Source of the DNA: Haliscomenobacter sp965225875
Lineage (GTDB): Bacteria > Bacteroidota > Bacteroidia > Chitinophagales > Saprospiraceae
DNA length: 64,000 bases
NCBI RefSeq assembly: GCF_965225875.1
Contig: NZ_CBDDBS010000002.1
Coordinates: forward strand, 3,658,001-3,722,000
Reading direction: 5' to 3'
The translations under genes were made by a program, and so were the position numbers. Every line of letters starts with the position of its first letter. Position 1 is the stretch's first letter. Shown in pieces: positions 48,065 through 56,714 of the stretch. The notes below the pieces were generated by a model that saw only the letters and a list, made by a program, of their open reading frames with translations, made no database searches and had not been told where the DNA came from.

Positions 48065-49072
48065 TTATTTGGTTGAAAGGTATATGGTATCTCCTTGCTG
48101 CCGTACATCTACATTCAGCAGGACTGATAGTGCTTGAAAAAACTCGGTGGATTTTGCGGCTTTGAAATAGCCTGACAGGCGGCGTTCGGCCAATGCTGGC
48201 GTGTCAAAGGCCAGCTGCAATCCAAAATGCTCCTTGATGGTAATGGATGCCTGGGCAAGTGGGGTGTCATCAAAGTAGAATTGATGATCCTTCCAGGCGC
48301 TGTATTTTTTGGTGTCATCGGTTTTGGACAAGTCCAGGTTTTGGGCGCCGGTGGTCAGGATCACGACATCACCGGGTTTCATAACTTGTTTTTTCCCGCC
48401 TTGATATTTGACCTGTACCTTGCCTTCATTCAAGATTACTTTTTTGGCCTGCTCGCGGGCGTATAGCACAAATTTTGTCCCAAAAACCTCTACTTCAAAA
48501 TCACTGCTGGTTTTGACAACAAAGCGCTGATTGTCGATGGTATGCGTGACGTGAAATTCAGCTTCTCCGTCCAAGAGCACTCTGCGGTTTCGTTTAAATT
48601 GCCCCCATCTCGGTACGTATAAGGTTGAGTTGGCATTGAGTACTACTTCGGTGCCGTCCGAAAGGATCAGTTGTTGGGTTTTAGCGAAGGGCGTTTGGTA
48701 CGTACGGTACAAGATGGTTTTTTGCAAAAAAAATAGGCTCGCAGTCATCAATATCGCCAGTGAGGCAGCCACGTACCAAAATTTGCGCAGGCTGCGAACC
48801 GTAGCATATTTAACAGCATTATTTTTGGTTGTGGGTTGTTCCTGGTCATTGGGCAAGGGGGTGCTGAGTACGGTTTGGAATTTTTGCCAGGCTTCCTGAT
48901 CATCGGAAAAATATTGGGGGTTTTGGCTTTCCCATTCATCCAGGTACTGGTAATACAAGGTTTCATTTTCAACGTCTTCCTTTAACCAATCCTCAATCAG
49001 TTTCCGCTCGAGAGAAGTTGCTCTTCCATCGAAATAATCGAACAGTATTTTTTGAATCATCATTTCTTTCAT
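48065..49072 (-). CDS. FecR-family anti-sigma factor
   Basis: About 335 residues from the ATG at 49072. N-terminal cytoplasmic anti-sigma region (QKILFDYFDGRATSLERKLIEDWL), one membrane segment (FWYVAASLAILMTASLFFLQ), periplasmic FecR domain (LSDGTEVVLNANSTLYVPRWG, DGEAEFHVTH, FEVEVFGTKFVLYARE) and a C-terminal DUF4974/STN-like part. It should hold the ECF sigma factor encoded divergently at 49320 and be released by contact with the STN domain of SusC. Starts at 49102, 49063 or 49060 are also possible. Confidence 0.9.
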   Translation of the reverse strand: MKEMMIQKILFDYFDGRATSLERKLIEDWLKEDVENETLYYQYLDEWESQNPQYFSDDQEAWQKFQTVLSTPLPNDQEQPTTKNNAVKYATVRSLRKFWYVAASLAILMTASLFFLQKTILYRTYQTPFAKTQQLILSDGTEVVLNANSTLYVPRWGQFKRNRRVLLDGEAEFHVTHTIDNQRFVVKTSSDFEVEVFGTKFVLYAREQAKKVILNEGKVQVKYQGGKKQVMKPGDVVILTTGAQNLDLSKTDDTKKYSAWKDHQFYFDDTPLAQASITIKEHFGLQLAFDTPALAERRLSGYFKAAKSTEFFQALSVLLNVDVRQQGDTIYLSTK

Positions 49073-49143
49073 AAGGCTTCGCGGGAAATGGTAAAAAATC
49101 AACTTGAGGTTTATCGAGGTGCCAGATGCATCATCAAGGTATC

Positions 49144-49172
49144 AGACAAATTCAGGGGTTTTTACCCCACAT
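49144..49172 (-). promoter_or_regulatory. Predicted ECF-type promoter for fecR
   Basis: Read on the minus strand: ATGTGGGGTAAAA, then 12 bases, then GTCT. The same arrangement and spacing occurs on the plus strand at 49257-49286 in front of the sigma gene. GTCT is 72 bases upstream of the fecR ATG. The pairing of two identical elements facing the two divergent regulatory genes is the main argument. Confidence 0.5.
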
Positions 49173-49256
49173 TGAAGGCGAAAAAAAATTAAATGAGCCG
49201 GTTTTTTTTCAGAATATTATTTTTTATTGACCTAAAGTCAAAAAACATTAGTGTAG

Positions 49257-49286
49257 TATGTGGGGTAAAACTCCAAAATTATGTCT
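49257..49286 (+). promoter_or_regulatory. Predicted ECF-type promoter for the sigma factor gene
   Basis: TATGTGGGGTAAAA, 12 bases, GTCT; mirrors 49144-49172 on the other strand with the same 12-base spacer. GTCT ends 33 bases before the sigma-gene ATG at 49320. Suggests autoregulation by the ECF factor or a common activator. A separate palindrome TTGAC-CTAAA-GTCAA sits between the two motifs at 49227-49241. Confidence 0.5.
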
Positions 49287-49319
49287 ACTATTGAATAAGG
49301 GAGTCAATACACTCACAGC

Positions 49320-49958
49320 ATGGAGAAGCTATCAAAATTCGAAGTCAAAGACAAGGAGACCAGATTGTCTGCATTAAAAGCAGATGCTGAATTGTTTGCG
49401 GAACCCAAACTGATTAGTGACGAAGTTTTTTTGCAAAGAATTTTTGCCCAGGACGCCCGAAAAGGCTGTGAGGTGTTGTTCAAGCGCTATTACAACAACC
49501 TTTGTAACCACGCCATGCGCTTCGTGTATTCCAAAGAAGCAGCCGAAGATATTGTCAATGAAGTTTTTGCCAATTTTTGGCAGCAACAGGTTTTTGAAAA
49601 AATCAACAACTCCTACCGCGCTTACCTGTACCAGGCGGTGCGCTACCGCAGCTACAATTACATCAAATACGAGTTGAACCAAACAGAAACCTTCGAGCCC
49701 GATTACACAACGACTCCTGTACTACAAGCTGACGATATATTACACTATACCGAGTTGTGCCAAAAACTAGACCGGGTTATTCAGGAGCTTCCGCCCCAAT
49801 GCCGGAAAGCCTTCCAGCTCAATCGACTGGAGGGAAAAAAATACGCTCAGGTGGCTGAGGAACTGGGCATTACGGTTAGTGCTGTGGAACGACTAATCAG
49901 TCGGGCACTGAGCAAGTTGCGCAGTGAATTGAAGGAGGAGTGGATGCCGGGGTTGTAA
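49320..49958 (+). CDS. ECF-type RNA polymerase sigma-70 factor (Bacteroides expansion family type)
   Basis: 212 residues. Region 2 spans LFKRYYNNLCNHAMRFVYSKEAAEDIVNEVFANFWQQQ; region 4 is LPPQCRKAFQLNRLEGKKYAQVAEELGITVSAVERLISRALSKLR with a clear helix-turn-helix (split here: AQVAEELGIT and VSAVERLISRAL). Divergent from fecR and its probable target. Expected to turn on the susCD and glycosidase genes when the SusC transporter is loaded. Confidence 0.92.
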   Translation: MEKLSKFEVKDKETRLSALKADAELFAEPKLISDEVFLQRIFAQDARKGCEVLFKRYYNNLCNHAMRFVYSKEAAEDIVNEVFANFWQQQVFEKINNSYRAYLYQAVRYRSYNYIKYELNQTETFEPDYTTTPVLQADDILHYTELCQKLDRVIQELPPQCRKAFQLNRLEGKKYAQVAEELGITVSAVERLISRALSKLRSELKEEWMPGL

Positions 49959-49986
49959 ATAAATGAAATCCGGTATTGCCTGCTCA

Positions 49987-50688
49987 CTAACTCACCTGTA
50001 GTGCCTCCCCTTTCAACTTCTCCATATCCCGGATCAACAACCTCCTTCTGTCAAAGGTCAGGATATTCCGATCCCGCAGATCATTGAGCAGAGTGGTCAC
50101 CGTTTGCCGGGAAGTTGCGGTAAGGTTGGCAATTTCCTGGTGGGTGATGAATTTGCGGACTTCGGTTTCAAAACCTACCCGCCGCCCATTTTTCTCGGCA
50201 CTTTCCAACAAATATTCAATAATGCGGGTACGGGAGTCTTTAAACACCAGCGATTCCAGTCGTTTTTCCATTTCCAGAACCCGGGAACCCATAATTTTCA
50301 TGATGAACAAACCTAGCGCATTGTGGTCGCGCATCAACAACTTCATCTCATCTACATTGACCACACAAACCGTTGCCTCTTCCATGGTGTAGGCAAAATC
50401 GCGGCGTTTGTCCTCACCGACGAGGGATAGTTCGCCAAATACGTCTCCTTTACCAAGAATGGCTTTGGTGATTTCTTTTCCAGAGTCACCATAGGTGCCA
50501 ATTTTAACCCGGCCATCGGTGAGAAAAAACACCCGATCCGACATTTCATCGGGCAAATAGATGTATTCGCCCCGCTTGTAACAGCGGTGGAAATGCGCTT
50601 CCAAATCCCCACGTCGGATCTTCTGAGGGCAAAAAATACCAGTAACGTCAATGTTTTCTAAATACCAAAATGATGCTTCGTTGCTCAT
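49987..50688 (-). CDS. Crp/Fnr-family transcriptional regulator
   Basis: 233 residues. Cyclic-nucleotide-binding-type beta barrel (about 20-140: GEYIYLPDEMSDRVFFLTDGRVKIG, LGKGDVFGELSL) and a C-terminal winged helix (ITHQEIANLTATSRQTVTTLLNDLRDRNIL). No cysteine cluster for an FeS centre is visible in the N-terminus beyond a single CPQK, so it is closer to Crp than to Fnr. Ligand unknown. It could read TGTGA-N6-TCACA sites such as those at 1522 and 1604, but nothing in the window proves this. Confidence 0.9.
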   Translation of the reverse strand: MSNEASFWYLENIDVTGIFCPQKIRRGDLEAHFHRCYKRGEYIYLPDEMSDRVFFLTDGRVKIGTYGDSGKEITKAILGKGDVFGELSLVGEDKRRDFAYTMEEATVCVVNVDEMKLLMRDHNALGLFIMKIMGSRVLEMEKRLESLVFKDSRTRIIEYLLESAEKNGRRVGFETEVRKFITHQEIANLTATSRQTVTTLLNDLRDRNILTFDRRRLLIRDMEKLKGEALQVS

Positions 50689-50806
50689 CGTTTGCTCATT
50701 AAAGGACCAAAATAGTTCGACTACCTAAATTAGAGAAGCCCTAAGTTACAGAGAATTTTACACTTAATAAAATAGTAAAACTTTGAAATGGTTTAAAGCT
50801 CCTAAT

Positions 50807-51592
50807 TTAGTAAGGTGCCTGGATAACGATTTTTTTTGCCTCTAATGCATGTCGTATGGCTTGCGCAAAGGAGATTGCGTGTATACCGTCGCCGTGGAGA
50901 CAGATCGTATCTGCTGTAAGGGGAATGTTCTGCCCGGAAAGCGAAGTGACTTGCCTTTCTTCTACCATTTGAAGGACTTGCGCAATACAAGCCTCGGTGT
51001 CTTCAATCAAGGCATTGGGTTGATTGCGTGGGGTCAGGGAACCATCAGCCTGATAACTCCGGTCGGCAAACACCTCGCTGGCGGTGCGTAAGCCGAGTGT
51101 TTGAGCAATTTTGATGGAAAAACTACCACTCAGCCCGAATAAGAGGAGATCGGCATTAAAATCCCGTACTGCTTCGGCGATGGCGGAGGCCCACTCAAGG
51201 GATTGAGCGGCCAGATTGTACAAGGCCCCGTGGGGTTTGACGTGTTGTAAATAAGCTCCTTCGGAGTAAGCCAAATTGGCCAGGTCCAGGATTTGTTCCT
51301 GCACCAATTGATAAACCGCTTGCGGTGAAAGGGACATAGCTGTACGCCCAAAATTGGCTTTATCTTCAAACCCTGGGTGGGCTCCAATGGCAACCCCATG
51401 CTCCAGCGCCAAACCAATGGTGCGCCGCATGGTGTCCTTATCCCCGGCATGGTAACCACAGGCAATGTTGGCCGAGGTGATGAGCGGCATTAAGGCGGCG
51501 TCGGCAGGATACCCCTCGCCGAGATCGCAGTTGAGGTCAACTGAGAGATTGCCGGTTGCGGATTTCGGATTTCGGATTGGACTGCCAGACAT
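50807..51592 (-). CDS. pxpA: 5-oxoprolinase subunit A (LamB/YcsF family)
   Basis: About 261 residues. Motifs: VDLNCDLGEGYPADAALMPLITSANIACGYHAGD, the family start (here in two parts VDLNCDLGEGYP and SANIACGYHAGD), GVAIGAHPGFED, VKPHGALYNLA and the C-terminal ICLHGDGIHAISFA. PxpA works with PxpB and PxpC to open 5-oxoproline to glutamate; those genes are not next to it. Normal family members begin almost directly with the IDLNCD strand; here the nearest ATG (51592) adds about 17 residues, SPIRNPKSATGN, encoded by the arm of hairpin element F1. No closer start codon exists, so the repeat has probably reshaped the start. Other in-frame ATGs lie farther upstream. Confidence 0.85.
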   Translation of the reverse strand: MSGSPIRNPKSATGNLSVDLNCDLGEGYPADAALMPLITSANIACGYHAGDKDTMRRTIGLALEHGVAIGAHPGFEDKANFGRTAMSLSPQAVYQLVQEQILDLANLAYSEGAYLQHVKPHGALYNLAAQSLEWASAIAEAVRDFNADLLLFGLSGSFSIKIAQTLGLRTASEVFADRSYQADGSLTPRNQPNALIEDTEACIAQVLQMVEERQVTSLSGQNIPLTADTICLHGDGIHAISFAQAIRHALEAKKIVIQAPY

Positions 51593-51692
51593 TTGAGCAA
51601 ATTTTTTTAAAGATAATGTCATTGCACAAAAAATCAATGCTGCATCAATTGCGATGCTCCTGCCGAAATCCGAAATCATCAATCCGAAATCG
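51558..51692. repeat. Hairpin element F1 overlapping the pxpA start
   Basis: Left arm GCGGATTTCGGATTTCGG (from 51558) pairs with CCGAAATCCGAAATC (51663-51677), and a further CAATCCGAAATCG word lies at 51680-51692. Words of the type CCGAAAT recur five times across the element. The right end is 2 bases from the bamA stop (51695); the left arm lies inside the N-terminal codons of pxpA. Confidence 0.65.
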
Positions 51693-51694
51693 AA

Positions 51695-54277
51695 TTATTC
51701 TGGTTCGAAACCAAGTACGATGTTAAAGTTCGCCACCCCTTTCGCAAACAGGTTCGTAACGTTGGGTTTGTCGAAGCCCAGACCGTAGTCGAAACCAAGG
51801 ATACCAAACATGGGCAGGAATACCCGCAGACCCATACCCGCAGAACGTTTCAGGTCGAAGGGGTTGTAATCCCGCAAGTTTTTCCAGGTGTTGGTTCCCT
51901 GCAAGAAGGTGTGCACATAGATGGTCGAACTGGGGTTGAGCGACAAAGGATAGCGCAACTCCAGGGTGAATTTGTTGAAAATTGGAGTTGGCGTTTGGCC
52001 AGAGCCCGATGGGTCAGCGTTGTTTTCGAAGTCGGCAATTTCATAACCCCGCGAAGAAATGATGTCAACCCCTTGGAAACCGAATTGCTGGTTGTTCAAA
52101 CCATCACCCCCCACCTGAAAGCGTTCAAAGGGCGAAGTACCGATTTTACGGTTGTAGTAGCCCAGGATACCAATCCGTGAAGAGGTTTTGAGCACCAGTT
52201 TGCCTACAATGGTGGTATACCAGTCTACATCAAAGCGCCATTTGTGGTATTCCAAATAACGGAAGCGCTCATTGGCAGAGAGTTCACCGTAGTTTTTGTC
52301 TTTGTCTGCAAACAAAGAATAGGGTGGGGTAGCTTGAATGATCAGGGAGATGCTGGAACCATCCCGTGGGAAGGTTGGGTCGTTGATCGTGGAACGCACG
52401 ATGTTCTGACGAATACTGAAGTTGTTGAAGTTACCCGTAGAGACGATTTCGCCCTGGTCGGTGCGGAACAAGCCCTGGGTCCACTGATTCAGCCGCAGCG
52501 ACTGGATATTGACAGCTGTGCTGGTTACGAAGTTGTCGTCAGGCCATTTCAAACGAGTACCCAAGCTCAGCGATCCCTGTACGATGTTCAAACTTTGGCT
52601 ACCACCAGTTCCATCAAAGAGTGGATAGGCAAAACGGTTGAAAAAGCCCCCCATGGTGAAAGAGTTGGGCTTTTTGCCCCCCAGCCAGGGTTCCGTGAAA
52701 GATACGTTGTACGACTGGTAAAACTGGCCATTGGTTTGTGCCCGAATAGAAAGGCGTTGACCGTCGCCAGTAGGCAATGGGCGCCAGGCCTCCTTGTTGA
52801 AGACGTTGCGCATCGAGAAGTTGTTGAAGGATACCCCCAGGGTACCGATCACCCGCCGGGCACCGCCCCAACCTGCGGAGAGTTCCAGCTGATCCGCCGG
52901 GCGTTCTTCCACGGTGTATTCGATGTCTACCGTACCTCGCTCTGCGTTGACCGGGGTATTGATGCCCAGTTTTTCAGGGTTGAAGTAGTTGAGGGCCAAA
53001 ATTTGCCGTTGTGAACGAATGATTTCAGAACGACTAAATTTCTCTCCGGGCAAGGTGCGCAATTCACGGCGGATTACGTGTTCGTGGGTCCGGTCATTGC
53101 CCTTGATGATGACTTTATCGATGGTGGCTTGTGGGCCTTCAAAAATGCGGAGTTCGAGGTCAATGGAGTCGTTTTCAACGGATACTTCCGTAGGTTCTAC
53201 GTTGAAGAACAAATACCCATTGTCCATATAAAGGGTACTTACATCGCGACCGTCCTGGCTGAAGCGCAGGCGGTTTTCCAATAGTTCGTTGTTGTAAATG
53301 TCACCTTTTTTGATGCCCAGGATTTGATCCAACTGCTCATTTCCGTAAATCGAGTTCCCCTTCCAGGTCAGGTTACGGAAGTAGTAGCGATTGCCTTCAT
53401 TGACTTTGATTTGGATGTGCATTTCCCCTTTGTCGTCGCGCCACATGCTATCACCAATGACGCGTGCATCCCGGTAACCTACGGTATTGAAATATTTGAC
53501 AATTTCTTTTTTGTCGTCGGCATATTCATCGCCAATGAATTTGGAGCCAGCCAGGAAGCGTTTTTTCTCCTTGGTTTTGTCCATTTTTTTCAAAAGCTTC
53601 TTCTCCTTAACATTGGTGACGCCAATAAAGGAGATGTCCTTGATTCTTACTTTTTCCTCCAGGTTGATGTCGAAAGTCAATTTGACCGAGTTCAAGCGGG
53701 CAGTGTCCGCAATTTCGGTTACATCAACGTGCGCATCCAGCCAACCTTTTTTGATGAAGTTTTTCTCCAATGCACGGGCCGCATTGGATTTCATGTTTTC
53801 GGTTACAATACCTCCTTTGGTGATGTGTTGGTTCACGATCTCGTTGAGGGTTTCGTGTTGGCCTTTGCCTACGCCTTTGTAGCTGTACAAGGACAAGCGG
53901 GGGCGCTCCTGTACCTGAATTTCGAGGAAAACTACGTCTCCGATGGTTTTTTCCTGCAGGATTTGCACATTGGTGAACAAGCGCAACTGGAGCAGGGCTT
54001 TGATGGCTTTGGGGATGCTGGGGCCAGGAATACGAATCTTGGCTCCAACTTTCAGTCCAGAAATACTGGTGATGGCGTTGGCATCACTGAATTGAGCGCC
54101 AGTGACCCGCACACCGCCAATTTCGTAGTTGACTGGTGTGGAATAGTCAACTACGGGCAAGCTGTCGCGTACTTCCTGGGCCATCAGGCACAAGGGAAAC
54201 ATGGCCACAGCAAGGAGCAAAACGTTGTTTCGGGTGATGCGCAATAGCGCCAGCATACTACACTGAATGTATCTCAT
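51695..54277 (-). CDS. bamA: Outer-membrane protein assembly factor BamA
   Basis: 860 residues. Signal peptide ending near CLMAQ, then POTRA domains (for example YEIGGVRVTGAQFSD, VRIKDISFIGVTNVKEKKLL, YYFRNLTWKGNSIYGNEQL, ATIDKVIIKGNDRTHEHVIRREL) and the Omp85 barrel, beginning around DQLELSAGWGGARRVIGTLG, with the lid-loop region and final strand GVANFNIVLGFEPE. Folds and inserts outer-membrane barrels. A lysine-rich insertion LLKKMDKTKEKKRF between POTRA 2 and 3 is a Bacteroidota-type variation. Start could also be the Met at 54256. Confidence 0.93.
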   Translation of the reverse strand: MRYIQCSMLALLRITRNNVLLLAVAMFPLCLMAQEVRDSLPVVDYSTPVNYEIGGVRVTGAQFSDANAITSISGLKVGAKIRIPGPSIPKAIKALLQLRLFTNVQILQEKTIGDVVFLEIQVQERPRLSLYSYKGVGKGQHETLNEIVNQHITKGGIVTENMKSNAARALEKNFIKKGWLDAHVDVTEIADTARLNSVKLTFDINLEEKVRIKDISFIGVTNVKEKKLLKKMDKTKEKKRFLAGSKFIGDEYADDKKEIVKYFNTVGYRDARVIGDSMWRDDKGEMHIQIKVNEGNRYYFRNLTWKGNSIYGNEQLDQILGIKKGDIYNNELLENRLRFSQDGRDVSTLYMDNGYLFFNVEPTEVSVENDSIDLELRIFEGPQATIDKVIIKGNDRTHEHVIRRELRTLPGEKFSRSEIIRSQRQILALNYFNPEKLGINTPVNAERGTVDIEYTVEERPADQLELSAGWGGARRVIGTLGVSFNNFSMRNVFNKEAWRPLPTGDGQRLSIRAQTNGQFYQSYNVSFTEPWLGGKKPNSFTMGGFFNRFAYPLFDGTGGSQSLNIVQGSLSLGTRLKWPDDNFVTSTAVNIQSLRLNQWTQGLFRTDQGEIVSTGNFNNFSIRQNIVRSTINDPTFPRDGSSISLIIQATPPYSLFADKDKNYGELSANERFRYLEYHKWRFDVDWYTTIVGKLVLKTSSRIGILGYYNRKIGTSPFERFQVGGDGLNNQQFGFQGVDIISSRGYEIADFENNADPSGSGQTPTPIFNKFTLELRYPLSLNPSSTIYVHTFLQGTNTWKNLRDYNPFDLKRSAGMGLRVFLPMFGILGFDYGLGFDKPNVTNLFAKGVANFNIVLGFEPE

Positions 54278-54580
54278 TAGTCCTCAGTTCTTTCTTTTTT
54301 CAATAACGAGCGCAAAAGTACGTCATTATTCCTTTTTTGCTACAATAGGTAAAGGTTTTAAAAAATTGTCTTTTCGCAGCCCTTTAATATCGTGCAAAAA
54401 AAATGATTGTTCTGAGGATAATAGAGGCCGAGAGCGAAACTTGGGTTGTATGCCGCCACCTTTTTTATCAAAACTTGGTAAGCCTATTGACCAAAATCAT
54501 TCCAGAAGGTTGAGTATAATCAACGCCATGATTTTTTGAAGGGGGTAATTTAGCGGTATTAAATCACAAAAGTCCTGATT
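54278..54580. other. Divergent promoter region between bamA and the CBS gene
   Basis: 303 bases without a reading frame that I can support. AT-rich with no clear inverted repeat; presumably contains the start sites for both divergent genes. No exact match to the Bacteroidota TTTG/TAnnTTTG promoter was found. Confidence 0.5.
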
Positions 54581-55066
54581 ATGAACGTCCTGGCACCCGT
54601 TAAAAGCATCATGAGCAGCCACTTGATCACCGTTGCTCCTTCTGACAAACTGAGTATTGTCAAAGATATTTTTGACGATCACAATATCCACCACATTCCG
54701 GTAGTGCGCTACAAGGAGTTGATTGGGATCATCAGCAAAACGGACTTTATGCATTTTATGCAGGGATTTTCCCCCAATGAAGAAGATCGTTTTGTGAACT
54801 ACGCAAGGCTGCGGTCTTACTCAGCTGAAGAAATTATGACCAAAGGTTTGGCCAAATTGGACCCCAATGACCGCATCAATGTGGCCCTGGAGATCTTTTT
54901 GGTCAATCGCTTCCACGCTATACCAGTTGTAGAAAACGATGAGTTGATAGGTATTCTAACGACCTACGACATCATCAAGGCACTAGCGACCGAGCCCGTT
55001 TCCCCCAAACAAATTTTGGATAGCCAACATCATGAGGGCGGGGTGACTGAAGGGATTGTGGGATAA
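54581..55066 (+). CDS. Two-CBS-domain protein
   Basis: 161 residues forming one CBS pair: VKSIMSSHLITVAPSDKLSIVKDIFDDHNIHHIPVV (first, about 4-60) and AEEIMTKGLAKLDPNDRINVALEIFLVNRFHAIPVV (second, about 85-145), each cited in part only: IMSSHLITVAPSD and IMTKGLAKLDPND. CBS pairs bind adenosine nucleotides and regulate partner proteins; there is no fused effector. It converges on the phosphate transporter gene across hairpin element B1. Confidence 0.88.
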   Translation: MNVLAPVKSIMSSHLITVAPSDKLSIVKDIFDDHNIHHIPVVRYKELIGIISKTDFMHFMQGFSPNEEDRFVNYARLRSYSAEEIMTKGLAKLDPNDRINVALEIFLVNRFHAIPVVENDELIGILTTYDIIKALATEPVSPKQILDSQHHEGGVTEGIVG

Positions 55067-55067
55067 A

Positions 55068-55176
55068 TGATGAATGATGAGTGATGAGTGATGAATTTAT
55101 ATGGGAGGAGATCAAACCTAAAGGAATGAAAGTCCAAAGATTCATCATTCATAACTCATCATTCATCACTTATTAT
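55068..55176. repeat. Hairpin element B1 between convergent genes
   Basis: Left arm begins ATGATGAATGATGAGTGATG and right arm is TTCATCATTCATAACTCATC followed by ATTCATCACTT. Words of the type ATGATGA / GTGATGA recur. The element starts 1 base after the CBS stop and ends 4 bases before the phosphate-transporter stop. Same architecture as elements A-F but with its own word and a different core. Confidence 0.7.
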
Positions 55177-55180
55177 TCAC

Positions 55181-56569
55181 TTACTGAAAAATATATCTAA
55201 ATAGTGCATATAAACCTCCCGACAGCAAAATCGTCACCGGAAGGGTGAGAATCCAGGCTGAAAGGATGGTGATGAGCGTCGATTTTTGCAGGTTTTTACG
55301 GCCATTTTTGGCAATCATGGTACCAGCCACTGCGGAGGAAAGTACGTGGGTTGTACTTACTGGAGCATGAAAAATGGTACTCATCGCAATCGTCGCCGAG
55401 GCCACCAACTCGGCCGTAGCGCCCTGAGCATAAGTCAGGTGAGATTTCCCGATTTTTTCACCAATCGTGACTACAATTCTTTTCCAACCAATCATTGTAC
55501 CTAAGCCTAGCGCCAGAGAAATCAGTAATACAACCCAGCGTGGCGCAAACTCATAATTTTTGGCAAGGTCATCAGCGATATGTTTCATCTCCTCTCGATC
55601 CTGATGATTGAAAAAAGATCTAACCGTAGTGGTAGTTTTGAGGTGTTTGTTCAATTTTTGAAGTTCTTGGCGAATACCTGGACGGTTTTGCGCGCCCTGA
55701 CTCAACAATACTTTCAGGTCAGCAGTAGCCTCTAATACTTCTTGCGCAGCTTCATTTTTGCGCTTGGATTTTTGTTTTTGCATGGCGTCGCCTACGGTCT
55801 GTTCCACTTTATTCACCGTTGTCAGCAGTCCAGTCGCGTCAAAATCTCGATGCAATGCAAATTGAGCTGGCAAAAATATCATCAAGACGATCATGAATAA
55901 GCCCACACCCTTCTGACCATCGTTGGAACCATGGAAAAAGCTCACCAGTGTACAGGTGGTGATCAGGATAGCCCGAATCCACATTGGAGGGGCTTTTCCC
56001 CGTTCTGGCTCATGAAAAATTTCTTTATTTTTGATCAACTTGGCAAAAAACCACATCAAAAACATTGCTGCAAAACACCCAAAGAAAGGTGAGAACAACA
56101 AAGCCAGTGCAATTTCCTGGGCTTTTCCCCAATTGACTCCATCGCCACCGTGTATCCAAAAAAACACAATACCTACGCCCAATAATGCACCAATCATGGT
56201 ATGAGAACTGGAAGAAGGTATGCCAAAATACCAGGTGCCCAAATTCCAGATGATGGCAGCCAACAGTACCGCCGCAATGATACTCGCGCTTTCAAAAAAT
56301 GGCATCACCATCATGTCGTTGACGGGTAACAGCTTGACGATACCCATCGCCACGCCCACACCACCCGTAATTACTCCGAGAAAATTAAAGATACCCGACC
56401 AAACCACCGCAACGGTGGGCTGCAAAGAGTGGGTATAAATTACCGTAGCAACTGCATTGGCGGTATCGTGAAATCCGTTGACAAATTCAAATGCCAGAAC
56501 GGCAATGAGGAAGAAGATCAACAGAGCTGCTCCTCCGGAGCTTAAAACAGAGAGGTCAAAGACGTTCAT
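55181..56569 (-). CDS. pit: Inorganic phosphate transporter, PiT family
   Basis: 462 residues. Two copies of the PiT signature: AFEFVNGFHDTANAVATVI near the N-terminus with SSSSHTMIGALLGVG, and FFHGSNDGQKGVG with the C-terminal APVSTTHVLSSAVAGTM. A charged cytoplasmic insert of about 90 residues (KQKSKRKNEAAQEVLEATADL ... KHLKTTTTVRSFFNHQDREEM) separates the two membrane halves. Moves phosphate with a cation across the inner membrane. No PhoU-like DUF47 partner is adjacent. Confidence 0.92.
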   Translation of the reverse strand: MNVFDLSVLSSGGAALLIFFLIAVLAFEFVNGFHDTANAVATVIYTHSLQPTVAVVWSGIFNFLGVITGGVGVAMGIVKLLPVNDMMVMPFFESASIIAAVLLAAIIWNLGTWYFGIPSSSSHTMIGALLGVGIVFFWIHGGDGVNWGKAQEIALALLFSPFFGCFAAMFLMWFFAKLIKNKEIFHEPERGKAPPMWIRAILITTCTLVSFFHGSNDGQKGVGLFMIVLMIFLPAQFALHRDFDATGLLTTVNKVEQTVGDAMQKQKSKRKNEAAQEVLEATADLKVLLSQGAQNRPGIRQELQKLNKHLKTTTTVRSFFNHQDREEMKHIADDLAKNYEFAPRWVVLLISLALGLGTMIGWKRIVVTIGEKIGKSHLTYAQGATAELVASATIAMSTIFHAPVSTTHVLSSAVAGTMIAKNGRKNLQKSTLITILSAWILTLPVTILLSGGLYALFRYIFQ

Positions 56570-56714
56570 GTGTCTGGATTAGAGGCCAATGCACACATTG
56601 GCAGCTGATTTAAAAAATCGCTGAAAGATAACACTAATTTTGTACGACCAAAGTGGGCATGTTTACGTTTTAGAACTGTTGATAAAATATTAACCTAAAA
56701 TTTACATTGACAAG

